Under the pieces are notes generated by a model that saw only the letters and a list, made by a program, of their open reading frames with translations, did not search any database and was not told where the DNA came from. Positions 43,794-53,127 of a DNA stretch of 64,000 bases are shown in pieces; the first letter of the stretch is position 1; the number at the start of each line of letters is the position of its first letter. This DNA comes from Flavobacteriaceae bacterium UBA4166 (lineage in GTDB: Bacteria > Bacteroidota > Bacteroidia > Flavobacteriales > Flavobacteriaceae). The stretch lies in contig DFVG01000055.1 in NCBI GenBank assembly GCA_002379985.1, positions 1 through 64,000 of the forward strand, given 5' to 3'. Position numbers and translations under genes: made by a program.

Positions 43794-44403
43794 GATTTAG
43801 GTGCTGTTTTTCTTCTAGGTATTGCAAAATTATCGCAACCGAATCAGTTAGCGAAACTTTTGATGTATCAATTTGAATATCAGGTGAAACTGGAGCTTCA
43901 TACGGAGCATTCACGCCTGTAAAATTTGTGATCTCTCCTCTTCTAGCTTTTGCGTACAATCCTTTAACGTCTCGTTTTTCACATGTTGCTATTGGCGTAT
44001 CGACGAAAATTTCGATATACCGCGTACCTCCTACCGTTTGCTTAACCATAATGCGATCTTTTTCATACGGAGAAACGAAAGCCGCTAGTACTACCAAACC
44101 AGCATCAGCCATAAGGTTGGCAACTTCAGCGATACGGCGAATATTTTCAGTTCTGTCTTCTGGGGCAAACCCTAAATTGTTATTTAATCCTTTCCGCACA
44201 TTATCGCCATCTAACGAATAGGTGTGCACTCCCTTTTTAAACAAGGCCTCTTCAACGGCATTGGCTACAGTCGATTTACCCGAACCCGATAAGCCCGTAA
44301 ACCAAAGTACGTAGCTGGGATGGCCCATTTGCGCCGCTCGCTGTGCGCGATCAATCTTAAAGTGATGCGGAATGATATTTTCTTCCATAGTCTGCTTAGT
44401 CAT
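43786..44403 (-). CDS. cysC: Adenylylsulfate kinase CysC
   Basis: A 205-residue APS kinase with Walker A GLSGSGKST (37-45), SLDGDNVRKGLNNNLGF, FVSPYEKDR and the GLYAKARRGEITNFTGV substrate region. It phosphorylates APS to PAPS, the donor for the two sulfotransferases downstream. It overlaps the DUF2061 gene and cysD by 8 bases each. Confidence 0.95.
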   Translation of the reverse strand: MTKQTMEENIIPHHFKIDRAQRAAQMGHPSYVLWFTGLSGSGKSTVANAVEEALFKKGVHTYSLDGDNVRKGLNNNLGFAPEDRTENIRRIAEVANLMADAGLVVLAAFVSPYEKDRIMVKQTVGGTRYIEIFVDTPIATCEKRDVKGLYAKARRGEITNFTGVNAPYEAPVSPDIQIDTSKVSLTDSVAIILQYLEEKQHLNHE

Positions 44404-44824
44404 TATTACGTTCTTCGAGTCCGAGATTTATACGATACCAAGCGCGTTCATGAAGATAGTACAGCGCCATTTTCGTGATCAATTCTGCCAAGCCGATCTT
44501 CAGTCCGGTAAACGGATTTCCCGAAATGATCCACGAGATGATCATGGTATCGGTAGTTCCCACAGCACGCCAAGTGATCGTTTTGGCAAGGTGGCGCTTA
44601 TGGCTTTCTCTTAAATTACCGTTGGTATCTAGGTTAATATTGAACCAAACACGTTCGTGCAAGTAGTACAATAGCATTTTGGTGACAACTTCAGTGACCC
44701 CAATCTTCAGCCCTGTTAGCGCATTACCTGTGATAAACCACGAAAGAAGAATGGTATCTAAGGTGCCAAGAATGCGCCAAGTAATGGCTTTGGTAATATG
44801 TCGTATATGCGACTTATCCGCCAT
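44396..44824 (-). CDS. DUF2061 membrane protein with two tandem repeats
   Basis: A 142-residue protein from the ATG at 44824. Two near-identical units of about 65 residues each carry K-A/T-I-T-W-R, a helix (TILLSWFITGNALTGLKIGVTE), then LLYYLHERVW; so it is an internal duplication of DUF2061. It overlaps cysQ by 11 bases and cysC by 8, a firm operon link. DUF2061 has no proven role; repeated association with PAPS genes hints at sulfate handling or a membrane platform. Confidence 0.85.
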   Translation of the reverse strand: MADKSHIRHITKAITWRILGTLDTILLSWFITGNALTGLKIGVTEVVTKMLLYYLHERVWFNINLDTNGNLRESHKRHLAKTITWRAVGTTDTMIISWIISGNPFTGLKIGLAELITKMALYYLHERAWYRINLGLEERNND

Positions 44825-45608
44825 ATTGCACAATGAAATAATCATTCAATAGATTTTCCTTGTTGTACTTCATTGGTTTTTGAGTTGCAGCGTTGAGCAC
44901 TTCCACACCAACCGCTTCACAAATGGCTTGTCCGGCTGCCGTGTCCCATTCCATTGTTGGAGCATATCGCGGATAAATATGTGCATTTCCTTCGGCTACC
45001 AAACAAAACTTCAACGAACTTCCTTTAGAAACGATCTCCACCTCTTGTTCGCTTTCTACCTTCTCAATAAAAGTTTTAGTATCCTCATTGAGATGCGACC
45101 GACTCCCCACAATTTTAACTACACCGTTAGGTGCTTCGGGGTGTAGTGGTGTTGCCTTGGAAAGAATCTCCTCTATGGATTCATTTTCTGTCTCTAATTG
45201 CACTTTATAGGCCTCACTTCCAGTCTCATTCGTAAAGTATAATGTTTTAAAAACCGGCACGTAAATAACGCCTAATAGCGGACTTCCTTCTTCTACTAAT
45301 GCGATATTCACCGTAAACTCACCGTTTCTCTTGATAAATTCTTTGGTGCCGTCTAAAGGATCTACGATCCAACACTGCTTCCAAGTCTTACGTTCGGTAT
45401 AATCGGTTTGCTTATTCTCCTCGCTTATAATGGGAATCGGGGTATCTGTTAGAAAGGAATTGATGACCTCGTTGGCATTTTTATCGGCCTGTGTTAAAGG
45501 GGAATCATCTTCCTTTTGTTCCACAGCAAAGGAAGTATTATAGACCGACATGATTTCTTTTCCACCAGCTATTGCAGCGGCAATAGCGGTTGCTAGGTAG
45601 GTATTCAT
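44814..45608 (-). CDS. cysQ: 3'(2'),5'-bisphosphate nucleotidase CysQ
   Basis: A 264-residue inositol-monophosphatase-fold enzyme. Motifs: SPLTQADKNAN, IISEEN, the metal-binding DPLDGTKEF and MEWDTAAGQAICEAVG. It hydrolyses PAP, the inhibitory by-product of every sulfotransferase reaction, so it fits a locus with two sulfotransferases. I chose the ATG at 45608, 18 bases after an exact promoter box; the open frame to 45692 passes through the promoter. It is the first gene of the capsule locus. Confidence 0.94.
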   Translation of the reverse strand: MNTYLATAIAAAIAGGKEIMSVYNTSFAVEQKEDDSPLTQADKNANEVINSFLTDTPIPIISEENKQTDYTERKTWKQCWIVDPLDGTKEFIKRNGEFTVNIALVEEGSPLLGVIYVPVFKTLYFTNETGSEAYKVQLETENESIEEILSKATPLHPEAPNGVVKIVGSRSHLNEDTKTFIEKVESEQEVEIVSKGSSLKFCLVAEGNAHIYPRYAPTMEWDTAAGQAICEAVGVEVLNAATQKPMKYNKENLLNDYFIVQYGG

Positions 45609-45626
45609 AGGTTTGCTTTGAGCGCG

Positions 45627-45655
45627 CAAAGATACAACAATTAGCCTAATACCAA
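45627..45655 (-). promoter_or_regulatory. Promoter of the sulfate-activation/capsule locus: TTG - 18 bases - TATCTTTG
   Basis: On the minus strand TTG (45655-45653) and TATCTTTG (45634-45627) match the Bacteroidota consensus with 18-base spacing, and the box ends 18 bases before the cysQ ATG. All genes from here to 21.2 kb are on the same strand, mostly overlapping or a few bases apart, so it may serve many of them. Confidence 0.7.
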
Positions 45656-45699
45656 GAGTATTAGATATATATTTGACTAAGACATATACCACTCAAGAC

Positions 45700-45733
45700 A
45701 CTGTTTATCAAACAATTGTCGTTTGATAACAGT
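45700..45733. repeat. Inverted repeat after the phosphoesterase-barrel operon
   Basis: ACTGTTTATCAAAC and GTTTGATAACAGT pair with one bulged base around the loop AATTGTC. It begins 4 bases past the stop of the last phosphoesterase-barrel gene. There is no T run, so it may be a processing or partial termination site. Confidence 0.5.
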
Positions 45734-45736
45734 TAT

Positions 45737-48700
45737 TTAAAATTGGAAAGCAAAAGCAGCTGTCACACGGTTTCCTTCTTCCCCTCTGAACCAGCTGGCA
45801 CGACCTTGCAAAGAATGCGTCCAAAACATTTTGATACCTCCGCCGTAGGCATCATGCCACACGTTAGAACTGTCTGAGGAAGTCCATACCCTTCCGATAT
45901 CATAACCTCCATAAATTTCAATGGAAAGGGGGAATAAAAAAGTCTTCATTTTCTGGAAACGGTACGAAAGATCTCCTTTCCCTACCGCAGCATGATAGCC
46001 GGTAAAACGTTGATTTCGATATCCCCGTAAGCCATTGGAAGCGCCGAGATTCGGACTCAAATAAAAGATGGGTTGATCACCCATGCTGATCTGCGCCTTC
46101 GCCTGTGTCGTCAATACCAATCGTCTATTGCTTAACAGTGCGTTATAAAACATCACGCTGCTGTTCACAAAACCTGAAAGTTGCTTAGATTGTAAATGAT
46201 CTATAGCGCCTACTGAAGTAGTAAAATCCATTCCTTTGGTGGGCAACGAACTATCATCAATATTTTCATATCGGAATGTTAATTCAGGAATGCCCCAATA
46301 CTGTCGTTCGGTGTTGACTGAGACAGTGTTAGAAAGGATATTTGTTCCATTGGGAATTACTTGCGTACTCTGAATACGATATTTCAATTGAAAGAAACTC
46401 CCATAATCCCCTTCGCGTTCTAGTCCGACGGCTCCGATGTACTGTTCTAGATTCACCCTGTTGAAATCTAAACTAGTACTACCCTCATCATAGGGACTTT
46501 CGTTTCCGAAGCCAAAGAAATTTCGTGTAAAATTCTTACTGGTAAAACGACCTTCCCCCAAGAAGTTAACATCCGAAAAAATTCCGGCGTACTTTTTTGT
46601 AAGCAGCACCTCAATTCCTTGCGTGATGCTATGATAATTGAAGTCGAGATGTGTATAGCTTCCATAGGGATTGGCAATGAACTTCACTACCTCCTTACCA
46701 TACCCAGCATGATAGGAAGTTCCTGTGTCGGGATTGTAGCCTACTCCAAATTCAATGGTTCCGGTAGCTTCCGGTTTTCTAGTATAGTCATAGAGGTTTG
46801 CCTCGTAAAAATTGGTCATTCGCACATGTGCACCTCCTTTTTCAACCACCTCATTCTTCTTGGATCGTTGATCGTATATCTTAATCTTTTTTCCTTCGGA
46901 AATGCGGTAAGTGTCCTTATTTTGACCACCAATAATGCGCAGTAATATAGCTTTTTTTGCGGTTCCTGTTACCTCAAAGACATCATCATCATCCAACCCA
47001 TAGAGCCATATTTCTTTTGTTTTTTCCGAAGAAAATATTCTGTCAAACAACAGATCTCCCTTTTCTCCATCTTTGATGCGATATGCCTTAATTTGTGTGC
47101 GACCATCAGGAAACCGTTCAATAAGAAAATGATCATCCTTATCCGTTCCCGTGATCATTTGAAACTCTAGATACACATCGTAATATCGATTTACAATGTC
47201 CACAAGATTCTCTTTTCGAGCGAGAAGGTGTTGTTTTATTTGTGTAATGGTAGTGTCTTGTACTTCCTTCGGAAGCTGGCGAAACGCTTCGTCTACAATA
47301 GTGGGCTTTATTTGCTCTTGAATGAATTTAGCCTGCTCGATCCATACCGAACGGTCACTGCGTTTCACCAACGCACGATCTAATTTGGAAGCAGCGGCAT
47401 TGAACCAGGCCACATCCTGAATATCGGGACCGTACACCCCAAACTGATTGGCACTACCCATCACTTTCTTCAGGACGTTTAAAAACCGACCGTCAAAGTT
47501 GGCAAACACTTGATCGCGATCTCGTGGAATAGGTTCAAATACTAGGTTTCCCTGTTCATCTTCAAATTCGGCCCAGCGCCATTGATCGCTATGTCGATCC
47601 CAATCACCTACCAACATATCAAAAATTCGGGCTCTGATGTAGGTTTCTTCATCGAGAATATAATCTTCATCTTCTCGAAGCTTCATCAATAAATCATCGG
47701 TACTTTCCACATCATCCGGGTATCCAAAACTTCTGCGGTTCTTGTATTCTTCCGCAGGGCGTTCTACGATCATATACAACTGATCTCCGTAGGCTTCGCT
47801 ATATTTTCCCAACGCACGTTGTTTGGGCACGTAAAACAGTTGTGGAGTGGTATAATACACTTGTGCCGCTTCTGCAAGCGTAGGTATCGCAAAAGCACCG
47901 TAGGGATGGGCTGCTGTGTAAAAGTCGAGGATCAACTCTTCCGGAACCGTATTTGTAAAATATTGTTCTCCATCCACTCCTTTGAAAGCGGTATTCTGAA
48001 GAAATTGCACGGCACTTTTCCGCAATGCGCGCATGTTGTATTCTTTTCCATCTTTTGTTTCTAACCGAAGAGAACGAGTTTGATTTCCCCCTCCGGGGCG
48101 AATTACTTCAAGGCCACCATACAGCGTGTCCAGCAAAGCCGTTGGAGCCGTGACCTGCGTTCCGTAGACGTCCCGATAATGCTTTCCCCATACCGATTCA
48201 AAAAAGTCGGTTTTGTCAACCTCCTCTAATTGATACACGGAAGCCGTATAACTTTCAGGATATGTTGACGGTAGGTCATCAAAAGTTGGAGGTGTAACCG
48301 TAGCAATAATCTCTTGGCGGTAGAGCATCTTGGGAGCATCGCCTTCTAACCCATAGAAAGACGCCCACACACTTTGATCTTCATACACTTCAATACTTAC
48401 AAATCCGGAATCTCCATAAGAAAAGATACCATTGTCCCCGATGGTTGCTGGGCGTGTGCCGCCCCCGGCTCCTGAAATGATTTGTTTGAAGGGCGCTTGC
48501 TCTATGTACTGCAGGTTCTTTTCGTGCCCTGAGAGCATAACAATTCTGTGGTCTTCCTTATCAAGTAGTGCTTTTAATTCGGTTGCAAACTCATTGTAAC
48601 GCACATTAAAGCGATCCTGAATAGAAACCGCGCCTTGTGAACGAATTTGATTGATCAACGTAGCGACTCCAGGAACCGGAACTCTTCCCTGCAAAGGAAA

Positions 48701-49390
48701 AACGTGGTCCCGAAACGAAAACCTCCCGGCGTGAAATCCATTGGTAAAGACAGGGTGGTGCATGGCAACAAAGATCAATTTGTTAGCGTTCTTCTTGATC
48801 TCTCCCTTAACTTCCAGCATGAGTTTCTCTCGCGATTTGATCTCGCATTTATCATTCATCTTGTAATGATGGTCCCAATCTGCTATATACCACTGACTGT
48901 CGATGATGATCAGCTGTATCTCGTCTCCTATTTCGATACTTTCCAGCGGACATCCATTATTAGGCGTGAGCACATCGTCTGCCTCCATGCGTTCTTCAAG
49001 AAAATCTTCCATCGCTTCCAATCCGTTGTTCTTATCAAAGCCCCAATCGTAGTTACCGGGAAGAAAATAAGGATAGGCATCAACCTTTTTTGTGAGTTCA
49101 ATCAACGGATTGAGTTGTTGGGTCATTGCTACAGAATCTTGTGCCTTCACATTATCGCCCATCGCCATGATATAGCGATCTGCCGCATTGGTTTCACGAA
49201 ATGTTGTTTCCATTGCGGTAAATAGTTGTGGTGTCCCTTTGTAAGTGGTTCCTACCAATAAGAATTGCTTCTCGGGTGTTCTGGGAATCTCCCCTTGCCC
49301 ATTTTTAGCTTCAGGAGCGAGCATCACACCTTTGATGGCACATCCTTGAAGTAGGATGGTAACTAGTACGATTCGTAACAATAACTTCAT
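45737..49390 (-). CDS. Phosphoesterase-barrel lipoprotein, third in operon (phosphoesterase site degenerate)
   Basis: A 1217-residue lipoprotein (C17, LLQGC). Residues 40-330 are a calcineurin-like phosphoesterase fold. GDN (78-80) and MHHP remain, but the first motif GDxG is GTTY (47-50), GNHE is GNYD (112-115) and GHxH is GHEK (288-291), so several metal ligands are missing. The central region keeps GDWDRH (595-600) and PIPRDRD (620-626), a pair reminiscent of the catalytic and metal aspartates of CotH/FAM20-like kinases (tentative). Then come repeats such as YGLDDDDVFEV and IIGGQNKDTY, and an Omp85-type barrel with LRGY (1121-1124) ending in phenylalanine. It is 8 bases after the previous paralogue. 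Confidence 0.88.
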   Translation of the reverse strand: MKLLLRIVLVTILLQGCAIKGVMLAPEAKNGQGEIPRTPEKQFLLVGTTYKGTPQLFTAMETTFRETNAADRYIMAMGDNVKAQDSVAMTQQLNPLIELTKKVDAYPYFLPGNYDWGFDKNNGLEAMEDFLEERMEADDVLTPNNGCPLESIEIGDEIQLIIIDSQWYIADWDHHYKMNDKCEIKSREKLMLEVKGEIKKNANKLIFVAMHHPVFTNGFHAGRFSFRDHVFPLQGRVPVPGVATLINQIRSQGAVSIQDRFNVRYNEFATELKALLDKEDHRIVMLSGHEKNLQYIEQAPFKQIISGAGGGTRPATIGDNGIFSYGDSGFVSIEVYEDQSVWASFYGLEGDAPKMLYRQEIIATVTPPTFDDLPSTYPESYTASVYQLEEVDKTDFFESVWGKHYRDVYGTQVTAPTALLDTLYGGLEVIRPGGGNQTRSLRLETKDGKEYNMRALRKSAVQFLQNTAFKGVDGEQYFTNTVPEELILDFYTAAHPYGAFAIPTLAEAAQVYYTTPQLFYVPKQRALGKYSEAYGDQLYMIVERPAEEYKNRRSFGYPDDVESTDDLLMKLREDEDYILDEETYIRARIFDMLVGDWDRHSDQWRWAEFEDEQGNLVFEPIPRDRDQVFANFDGRFLNVLKKVMGSANQFGVYGPDIQDVAWFNAAASKLDRALVKRSDRSVWIEQAKFIQEQIKPTIVDEAFRQLPKEVQDTTITQIKQHLLARKENLVDIVNRYYDVYLEFQMITGTDKDDHFLIERFPDGRTQIKAYRIKDGEKGDLLFDRIFSSEKTKEIWLYGLDDDDVFEVTGTAKKAILLRIIGGQNKDTYRISEGKKIKIYDQRSKKNEVVEKGGAHVRMTNFYEANLYDYTRKPEATGTIEFGVGYNPDTGTSYHAGYGKEVVKFIANPYGSYTHLDFNYHSITQGIEVLLTKKYAGIFSDVNFLGEGRFTSKNFTRNFFGFGNESPYDEGSTSLDFNRVNLEQYIGAVGLEREGDYGSFFQLKYRIQSTQVIPNGTNILSNTVSVNTERQYWGIPELTFRYENIDDSSLPTKGMDFTTSVGAIDHLQSKQLSGFVNSSVMFYNALLSNRRLVLTTQAKAQISMGDQPIFYLSPNLGASNGLRGYRNQRFTGYHAAVGKGDLSYRFQKMKTFLFPLSIEIYGGYDIGRVWTSSDSSNVWHDAYGGGIKMFWTHSLQGRASWFRGEEGNRVTAAFAFQF

Positions 49391-49398
49391 ATCTGGGG

Positions 49399-52300
49399 TT
49401 AAAAGTCAAATCCTAATCCGAATACAATTCGTTTTCCTTCACTGCTTCTAAAATAGCTTGCGGTTATGTTCATCCCGCCACGACCATTGACCCAGAGTCC
49501 GGCTCCGTAATCATTATGCCAACGTTCTGAATCGCCGCTTGGGGTCCAAACACGCCCTAGATCGGCACCGGCGTAGACTCCAATTTGAATGGGTATTAAT
49601 TCAATATTGAATTCACTAAAGCTGTAGCGAACATCGGCACTACCCACTAAGGAAGACTTACCAGTAAACCGTTCTTCCCGATATCCTCGCAGACCATTAT
49701 TGGCTCCCAAACGAACGCCTTGGTAGAATTCAAATCTATTTCCAAAATTGAATTGTCCGCGCACATTGGTTCGCAGCACTAATTTTTTATTCTTGATAAG
49801 ACTGTTATAAAAGCCTAATCGTGTGTTGAGATATCCGAAGATTCTATCGATATCCTGAAGGTTATCTGTTACCCCTAAGTTAAGATCAAACATCATCCCT
49901 TGCTTGGGATTTCGGGGGTCATCATAACTTCGATAGCTGTAAATTCCTTCCGCGGAAGCGAAATAATCACTATCATCCGGGCGCGTTTGGTTTTCCGGAT
50001 TTGTGAGTCCGGTGATAGGACTATTCACAGAAACAGATTCTACTTTTCCCTGTAATTTGAAAAAGCTACCAAAGCTGGAGTTTCGAAGCAATGCTCCTTC
50101 GGCGCTAATGCGTTGTATTTCTACTCGGTTGGCGTCGTACCCTAAGCTTTCTTGAAAATTGGGGGTTTCATTGCCATATCCAAAATAGTTTTCGATGTAA
50201 TTCGGACTCGTAATTCGAGCCCCGATATGCAGGTTTAAGTCGTTTTTAATATTCGCAAACTCTCCGTCGTAGGTTACGTCAAAACTTTGGGTGTCAAAAT
50301 AATACCCGGCGTTGATAAGGTGTTTTTGCGAAAAAGGGTTTTGCGTAAAACTATTCAATTCATACGCATACTGTCCCCCTACGCGGAATCCGTCATCAGG
50401 ATTATATCCCAAAGCAGCATTCAATAAATGTTTATTCGAAATCTGTTTGCGGTATTCGTAGGTATTTAGATTATATACATCTGTTAATCGAATATTTCCA
50501 CGATAGCGTTCTGCAATGGTATTCGGAAAACTTTCATGGTCATATATCTTAGTACCACGACCATTGATTAATTGATAGGTATCCTCTCCGTGACCGCCAA
50601 TGATGCGAACAAGAATAGGACTTCTTCCCTCCCCTTCTACACGGAAGCTGTCATTACCTCCTAAACCATACACCCAGATCTCATTAGTTTGAGCAGGTGT
50701 GAAGGTTCGCTCTGCAAATAGCGTTCCGGCCTCTCCTTCTTTATAAGCGAATTCACGAATTGTGATGGCGCCGTCGTTTTGCCGAATAATCTCAAAATAG
50801 TCAGGACCATCCGTTCCTGCCAGCGTTTGTAATCGCGATAGGTAATCATAATATCTTCCGGCAATGTCAACAATAGTATCACGACGTTGCCGCAAGGATG
50901 CTTTGATCTCTTCCAGACTTTCATCTTGTACTTCTGCAGGAATCGTCGCAAAAGCAGCTTCAATCACCTCATCTGTGATCTGTTGCTGCAATTCAGCCGC
51001 TAGAAATTGCCATTGTGGTTTACCGCTTCCCTTCAGCAAAGCGCGGTCTAATTTTATTCCTTCTTCATTAAACCATTGAAGATTCGGAATCGCTTGGTTG
51101 TACAGATGTCGCCTATAATTATTTCCGAAGAGCGAACTCGCCAGATCCACGACCGTCCCTTCCATGGAAGCGAAAGCGTCATTTCGATTTTTGGAAATGG
51201 GAACGTAGACGTTAACACTATCTGCTCTGAAATATTCTGCCCAGCGCCAATGATCGGGCTCTCGGTCCCAATCTCCTATCAACATATCGAACAATCGATT
51301 TTTAATATAGTCTTCCTCATCTAGTTCGATCTCGCGTCCTTGCCGTAATTTCAGTAAAATATCATCGGTTGTTTCAATATCATCCGGATACTGGAAGTTA
51401 CTTTCCCCTTCACTACTTTCAGTAGGTAACAGCGAAAGCATGTATAATTCATTTCCAAAATCGTTGTTGTAATTTCCTAAGGCCTTTTGCTTCGGAACAT
51501 AGAATAATCGAGGTTCATTATGAAATAATTCGGCTGCCTCAGCAAGCGGACCCACCGCAAGTATCGCATAGGGATGCGAAGCGGTATAGAACTGAGCATT
51601 AAAAGAATCGGGAAGATCTACTTTAGAGCCTTCGGAAAGCTTTTCGCCTTCCTCCAGTGCTTGTTCCTGCGGAATTTCTTGCGTGTATTGTAAAGCATTC
51701 TTCTTTAAGGAGCGCATTCTATATTCGTTTCCTTTCGCGTCTCGCAGTCGAAGTGTTTTGAAGGAAGATTCACTGGCCTCTCGCAACACGGTGAGTCCGC
51801 CATACAAGGTATCAAGTTGCGCCACAGGAGCTTCTATAGGCGTTCCATAGGCCGTTTTGTAACGTTCTCCCCAAACCGTTTGAAAGAACAAGGTTTGTGT
51901 AAGGCTATCTTGTTCATAGATTGGGACGGTCTTGGTAGGCTCAAATTTTGTTGGAAGGTTATTGGTCCCATAATATTCATAGGGTGCGTAGAGCTCTTTT
52001 TCAAAAAGTAGCTTCGGATTCAACGCAGTATCCACTCCATAATATCGCACATACGATGACCCGTCAGTAAAAACATTCAGCACCGCAAACCCTTGTCCGC
52101 CATAACTAAACAATCCATCCTCACCTAAAGCAGCATAGCTTTCTTTCGCTCCCGATCCCGAAACGATTTGAATAAGCCCCTCTTTTTCGATATGCTGTAA
52201 AGTATGTTCGTGACCTGAAGTAAATACAATACGACCATGTTCTTTCGCAATTTCTGACAATCGGATCATGAATTTATTATACAATTCATTGTATCGGTCT

Positions 52301-53118
52301 TGCACCGAAACGCCCCCTTGTGCCCGTACTTGTGCTACCAAAGATGCGAGTCCGGGTAACGGAAGTTTCTTTTGTGTAGGATACAAGTGTTTTTTAAGTG
52401 CATAGTACCCGCCATGGGTTCCGTTGGTAAACATGGGATGGTGCATGGCGAAGACGACGGTCTTATTTCGGTTTTTGTTGAGTTCCAATTGGAGTTCTAT
52501 AAAGAACTTTTCCCGCGATTTGATCTCACATTCTCGATTCATCGTAGGGTTCCTATTCCAATCCTCTAGATACCATTGTGTATCAATAAGAATTAGTTGA
52601 ATATTATCTGAAACCGAAAAACTTTGCAGCGGACACCCATTTTGGGGTTGAAAAGCGTCTTCGCTTAAATTCTCTTGAATGTAGGCTTGTTGGCGTAGCA
52701 CTCCTTGAATTCCACCGCTATAATATTCATGGTTTCCGGGAATGAAATACGTAGTACCATTAAACTGCTCTAAGGAAGCAATTTGAGCGTCAAGGTAGTA
52801 CTCACTAATTTTTCTAGTGGGACTTCCTTCCGCAGGCAATCCATCGGGATAAATGTTATCTCCCAAGAAGAGGGTGTAATCCCCATTGGTATCTTCATTA
52901 TTTTGCGTGATGAATTTCTGAAAAGCCATCAATGCATCGCTGGGGCGGTCTGAGGGAGAAATTCCGGCATCTCCCACCAAGTAAAACGTTTTTTCAATGG
53001 TTTTCCCTTTCGGAAATTGAGGAGTTGCTTCGGTGTCTTTATACTGAGGAGCATAGGTAGCGCAAGCCGAAGCCAATAGTAATAACAATGCAGCAAGAAT
53101 CGGGACGTGTTTCTTCAT
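49399..53118 (-). CDS. Phosphoesterase-barrel lipoprotein, second in operon (intact phosphoesterase site)
   Basis: A 1239-residue lipoprotein (C19, LASAC). The phosphoesterase domain has the complete set: GDAG (49-52), GDN (86-88), GNHE (128-131), MHHP (225-228) and GHEH (302-305), as in purple-acid-like metallophosphatases. In the central region the two motifs kept by its sisters are altered: GDWDRE (615-620) and PISKNRN (640-646). The C-terminal third is a beta-barrel with LRGY (1143-1146), the RFTGKSSLVGSADVRYSF strand pair and a terminal phenylalanine, matching the Omp85/surface-antigen group without visible POTRA domains. A surface or secreted phosphatase tethered by its own barrel is the simplest reading. 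Confidence 0.9.
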   Translation of the reverse strand: MKKHVPILAALLLLLASACATYAPQYKDTEATPQFPKGKTIEKTFYLVGDAGISPSDRPSDALMAFQKFITQNNEDTNGDYTLFLGDNIYPDGLPAEGSPTRKISEYYLDAQIASLEQFNGTTYFIPGNHEYYSGGIQGVLRQQAYIQENLSEDAFQPQNGCPLQSFSVSDNIQLILIDTQWYLEDWNRNPTMNRECEIKSREKFFIELQLELNKNRNKTVVFAMHHPMFTNGTHGGYYALKKHLYPTQKKLPLPGLASLVAQVRAQGGVSVQDRYNELYNKFMIRLSEIAKEHGRIVFTSGHEHTLQHIEKEGLIQIVSGSGAKESYAALGEDGLFSYGGQGFAVLNVFTDGSSYVRYYGVDTALNPKLLFEKELYAPYEYYGTNNLPTKFEPTKTVPIYEQDSLTQTLFFQTVWGERYKTAYGTPIEAPVAQLDTLYGGLTVLREASESSFKTLRLRDAKGNEYRMRSLKKNALQYTQEIPQEQALEEGEKLSEGSKVDLPDSFNAQFYTASHPYAILAVGPLAEAAELFHNEPRLFYVPKQKALGNYNNDFGNELYMLSLLPTESSEGESNFQYPDDIETTDDILLKLRQGREIELDEEDYIKNRLFDMLIGDWDREPDHWRWAEYFRADSVNVYVPISKNRNDAFASMEGTVVDLASSLFGNNYRRHLYNQAIPNLQWFNEEGIKLDRALLKGSGKPQWQFLAAELQQQITDEVIEAAFATIPAEVQDESLEEIKASLRQRRDTIVDIAGRYYDYLSRLQTLAGTDGPDYFEIIRQNDGAITIREFAYKEGEAGTLFAERTFTPAQTNEIWVYGLGGNDSFRVEGEGRSPILVRIIGGHGEDTYQLINGRGTKIYDHESFPNTIAERYRGNIRLTDVYNLNTYEYRKQISNKHLLNAALGYNPDDGFRVGGQYAYELNSFTQNPFSQKHLINAGYYFDTQSFDVTYDGEFANIKNDLNLHIGARITSPNYIENYFGYGNETPNFQESLGYDANRVEIQRISAEGALLRNSSFGSFFKLQGKVESVSVNSPITGLTNPENQTRPDDSDYFASAEGIYSYRSYDDPRNPKQGMMFDLNLGVTDNLQDIDRIFGYLNTRLGFYNSLIKNKKLVLRTNVRGQFNFGNRFEFYQGVRLGANNGLRGYREERFTGKSSLVGSADVRYSFSEFNIELIPIQIGVYAGADLGRVWTPSGDSERWHNDYGAGLWVNGRGGMNITASYFRSSEGKRIVFGLGFDF

Positions 53119-53127
53119 AGGCGGGTA

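Noticed and set aside
41134..45608. Assimilatory sulfate reduction cluster
   Set aside because: No PAPS/APS reductase, sulfite reductase or cysteine synthase is present, and the genes flow into sulfotransferases, so sulfation is the better reading.
50661..50963. Minus-strand frame of 100 codons inside the second phosphoesterase-barrel gene
   Set aside because: It is an out-of-frame shadow of the long gene; the long frame is uninterrupted and aligns with its two paralogues.
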